Source: Hyphomicrobiales bacterium
GTDB lineage: Bacteria > Pseudomonadota > Alphaproteobacteria > Rhizobiales > Xanthobacteraceae
Assembly (NCBI GenBank): GCA_003164375.1
Contig: PLTE01000007.1
Coordinates: 1-6,903 of the forward strand
DNA: 6,903 bases
Direction: 5' to 3'
Of this stretch, positions 6,307 through 6,903 are shown piece after piece. How positions within the stretch are numbered: position 1 is the first letter of the stretch; the number at the start of each line of letters is the position of its first letter. Below the pieces are notes generated by a model that had not been told where the DNA came from, made no database searches, and saw only the letters and a program-made list of their open reading frames with translations. A program made the translations under genes and the position numbers.

Positions 6307-6687
6307 ATGAGTCCCCCCAGCGAACACGACCAGACCAGGAAATTCACAGATAAGAGCGCGTCGATTGCCACCGAGACCTTCGAGAAAGGCAAGGCGGCGA
6401 TGGAACAGAGCTTTTCGGCCACGATCGAAAATATGCGCGACTTCAATCTCAAGCTGCTCGACGCGGCGCGGGCAAACGCCGATGCCGTTTTCGATTTTGC
6501 GCGGCAGGTTGCGACCGTCAAAGAGCCGTCCGATCTTGCCGGGTTGTGGACGACGCACGCCCAAAAGCAATTCGAGATGCTCAGCGAACAGTCCAAGGAG
6601 CTGGCAGCGTTCGGACAGAAGATCGCCGGCGCAAGCGTCGGGCCGCTCGCAAGCACCGTCAATCAGGGCTTTAAGAAAGCCTCCTGA
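6307..6687 (+). CDS. Phasin family protein (polyhydroxyalkanoate granule-associated)
   Basis: A 126-residue, mostly helical, amphipathic protein with no signal peptide, membrane span or cysteine, matching the phasin (PF09361, Phasin_2) pattern. Visible blocks are a polar N-terminus (1-16), a helical stretch at about 17-45 (ATETFEKGKAAMEQSFSATI), the block NMRDFNLKLLDAARANADAV at 42-61, and the segment LAGLWTTHAQKQFEMLSEQS at 77-96, followed by KELAAFGQKIAG. Phasins coat polyhydroxybutyrate granules in the cytosol and control their number and size; some alphaproteobacterial members are general stress proteins. The ATG at 6307 is chosen because AAAGGAAA (6293-6300) lies just upstream; the open frame continues upstream to 5944, but that part has no phasin character and includes non-coding hairpins. 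No PHB synthase or PhaR gene is adjacent. The gene stands alone and ends in a strong hairpin. Confidence 0.87.
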   Translation: MSPPSEHDQTRKFTDKSASIATETFEKGKAAMEQSFSATIENMRDFNLKLLDAARANADAVFDFARQVATVKEPSDLAGLWTTHAQKQFEMLSEQSKELAAFGQKIAGASVGPLASTVNQGFKKAS

Positions 6688-6714
6688 TCGCTGCCTCAGA
6701 GCAGGCTTGCCAAT

Positions 6715-6746
6715 AAAAAAGGGCGCGGCCTTGGGGCCGCGCCCTT
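6715..6746. terminator. Bidirectional GC-rich intrinsic terminator after the phasin gene
   Basis: A 12-bp perfect stem (AAGGGCGCGGCC at 6719-6730 with GGCCGCGCCCTT at 6735-6746) has a TTGG loop, 31 bases after the phasin stop. On the plus strand the 3' tail is poor (TTCGTCGTT). On the minus strand the stem is followed by six Ts (6720-6715), so it would stop leftward transcription best. Confidence 0.85.
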
Positions 6747-6762
6747 CGTCGTTCGCTATGTT

Positions 6763-6829
6763 GGATGGGCTTTAAAGGCCATGGCGCCATTCGAAGTCGG
6801 CCTTGGCCGACTTCGAACATTAAGATCTC
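6763..6829. repeat. Palindromic tandem repeat, copy 1
   Basis: A 67-bp unit with two palindromic modules. Module one is ATGGGCTT / AAGGCCAT around TA (6765-6782), with one mismatch. Module two is a perfect 13-bp-arm palindrome TTCGAAGTCGGCC / GGCCGACTTCGAA (6790-6817) with TT in the centre. The unit ends CATTAAGATCTC, containing the AGATCT palindrome. Sixty-two of 67 bases match copy 2, and the period is 74 bp. Confidence 0.85.
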
Positions 6830-6836
6830 TTGGGGC

Positions 6837-6903
6837 GGATGGGCTTAAAAGCCCATGCCGCCATTCGAAGTCGGCCAAGGCCGACTTCGAACATTAAGAT
6901 CTC
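6837..6903. repeat. Palindromic tandem repeat, copy 2 (reaches window end)
   Basis: This is the same 67-bp unit as copy 1, after a 7-bp spacer (TTGGGGC). Module one is here a perfect hairpin (ATGGGCTT / AAGCCCAT around AA, 6839-6856). Module two is the same 13-bp-arm palindrome (6864-6891) but with AA in the centre, which makes it the exact reverse complement of the copy 1 palindrome. The copy finishes at the last base of the window, so further copies may follow. Confidence 0.85.

Noticed and set aside
6837..6870. Remnant of a groEL 3' end on the minus strand (GGC GGC ATG GGC TTT TAA reads like a Gly-Gly-Met tail)
   Set aside because: The similarity is only a few codons inside a palindromic repeat and is lost in copy 1, so it is too little to support a gene remnant.
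6763..6903. CRISPR array
   Set aside because: The two units are 67 bp with internal palindromes and a 7-bp spacer, not short repeats with unique 30-40 bp spacers. No cas gene is present.

Overview
The window looks like chromosomal DNA from an alphaproteobacterium of the Bradyrhizobium/Rhodopseudomonas type (Hyphomicrobiales). The basis is the GC-rich coding sequence with strong third-position bias, a small phasin of the kind common in that group, an SbmA/BacA-type ABC exporter fused to its ATPase, and intergenic heptamer arrays of the CCATTCG kind that I associate with those genomes. The taxonomic call is an inference from protein style and repeats, not from a marker gene.

Left half, all on the minus strand and read from right to left: (i) a 584-residue SbmA/BacA/YddA-like ABC transporter half-molecule (membrane domain plus ATPase; 1583-3337, GTG start); (ii) a 93-residue DUF427 protein (1192-1473), closed by a good intrinsic terminator (1131-1169); (iii) livH (160-1038), overlapping by one base (TGATG) the start of livM, which runs off the left edge. 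livH and livM are the two membrane subunits of a branched-chain amino acid type ABC importer. Its ATPases and binding protein are not in the window.

Middle: a 247-bp divergent control region (3338-3584) separates the ABC exporter from an LctP-family permease on the plus strand (3585-5204). It holds a perfect 9-bp-arm AT-rich palindrome and three copies of TGCAAT, both candidate operators. Immediately after the permease stop codon lies an unusual element of 7-nt tandem repeats, arranged in opposite orientation around a 16-bp stem-loop (5205-5326).

Right half, plus strand: a small secreted META/HslJ-like protein (5372-5788); a 518-bp non-coding stretch with a run of closely spaced hairpins (5889-5998); a phasin gene (6307-6687) for polyhydroxyalkanoate granule coating; a GC-rich bidirectional terminator (6715-6746); and two tandem 67-bp copies (74-bp period) of a palindromic repeat reaching the last base of the window. 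The second copy carries the central dinucleotide of its long palindrome in the opposite orientation to the first.

The genes form no single pathway. They read as ordinary transport, envelope and storage genes of a soil or plant-associated bacterium. The non-coding repeats (5205-5326, 5889-5998 and 6763-6903) are the least explained part and the best candidates for a second look. I found no CRISPR, transposase, toxin-antitoxin, phage or defence module.
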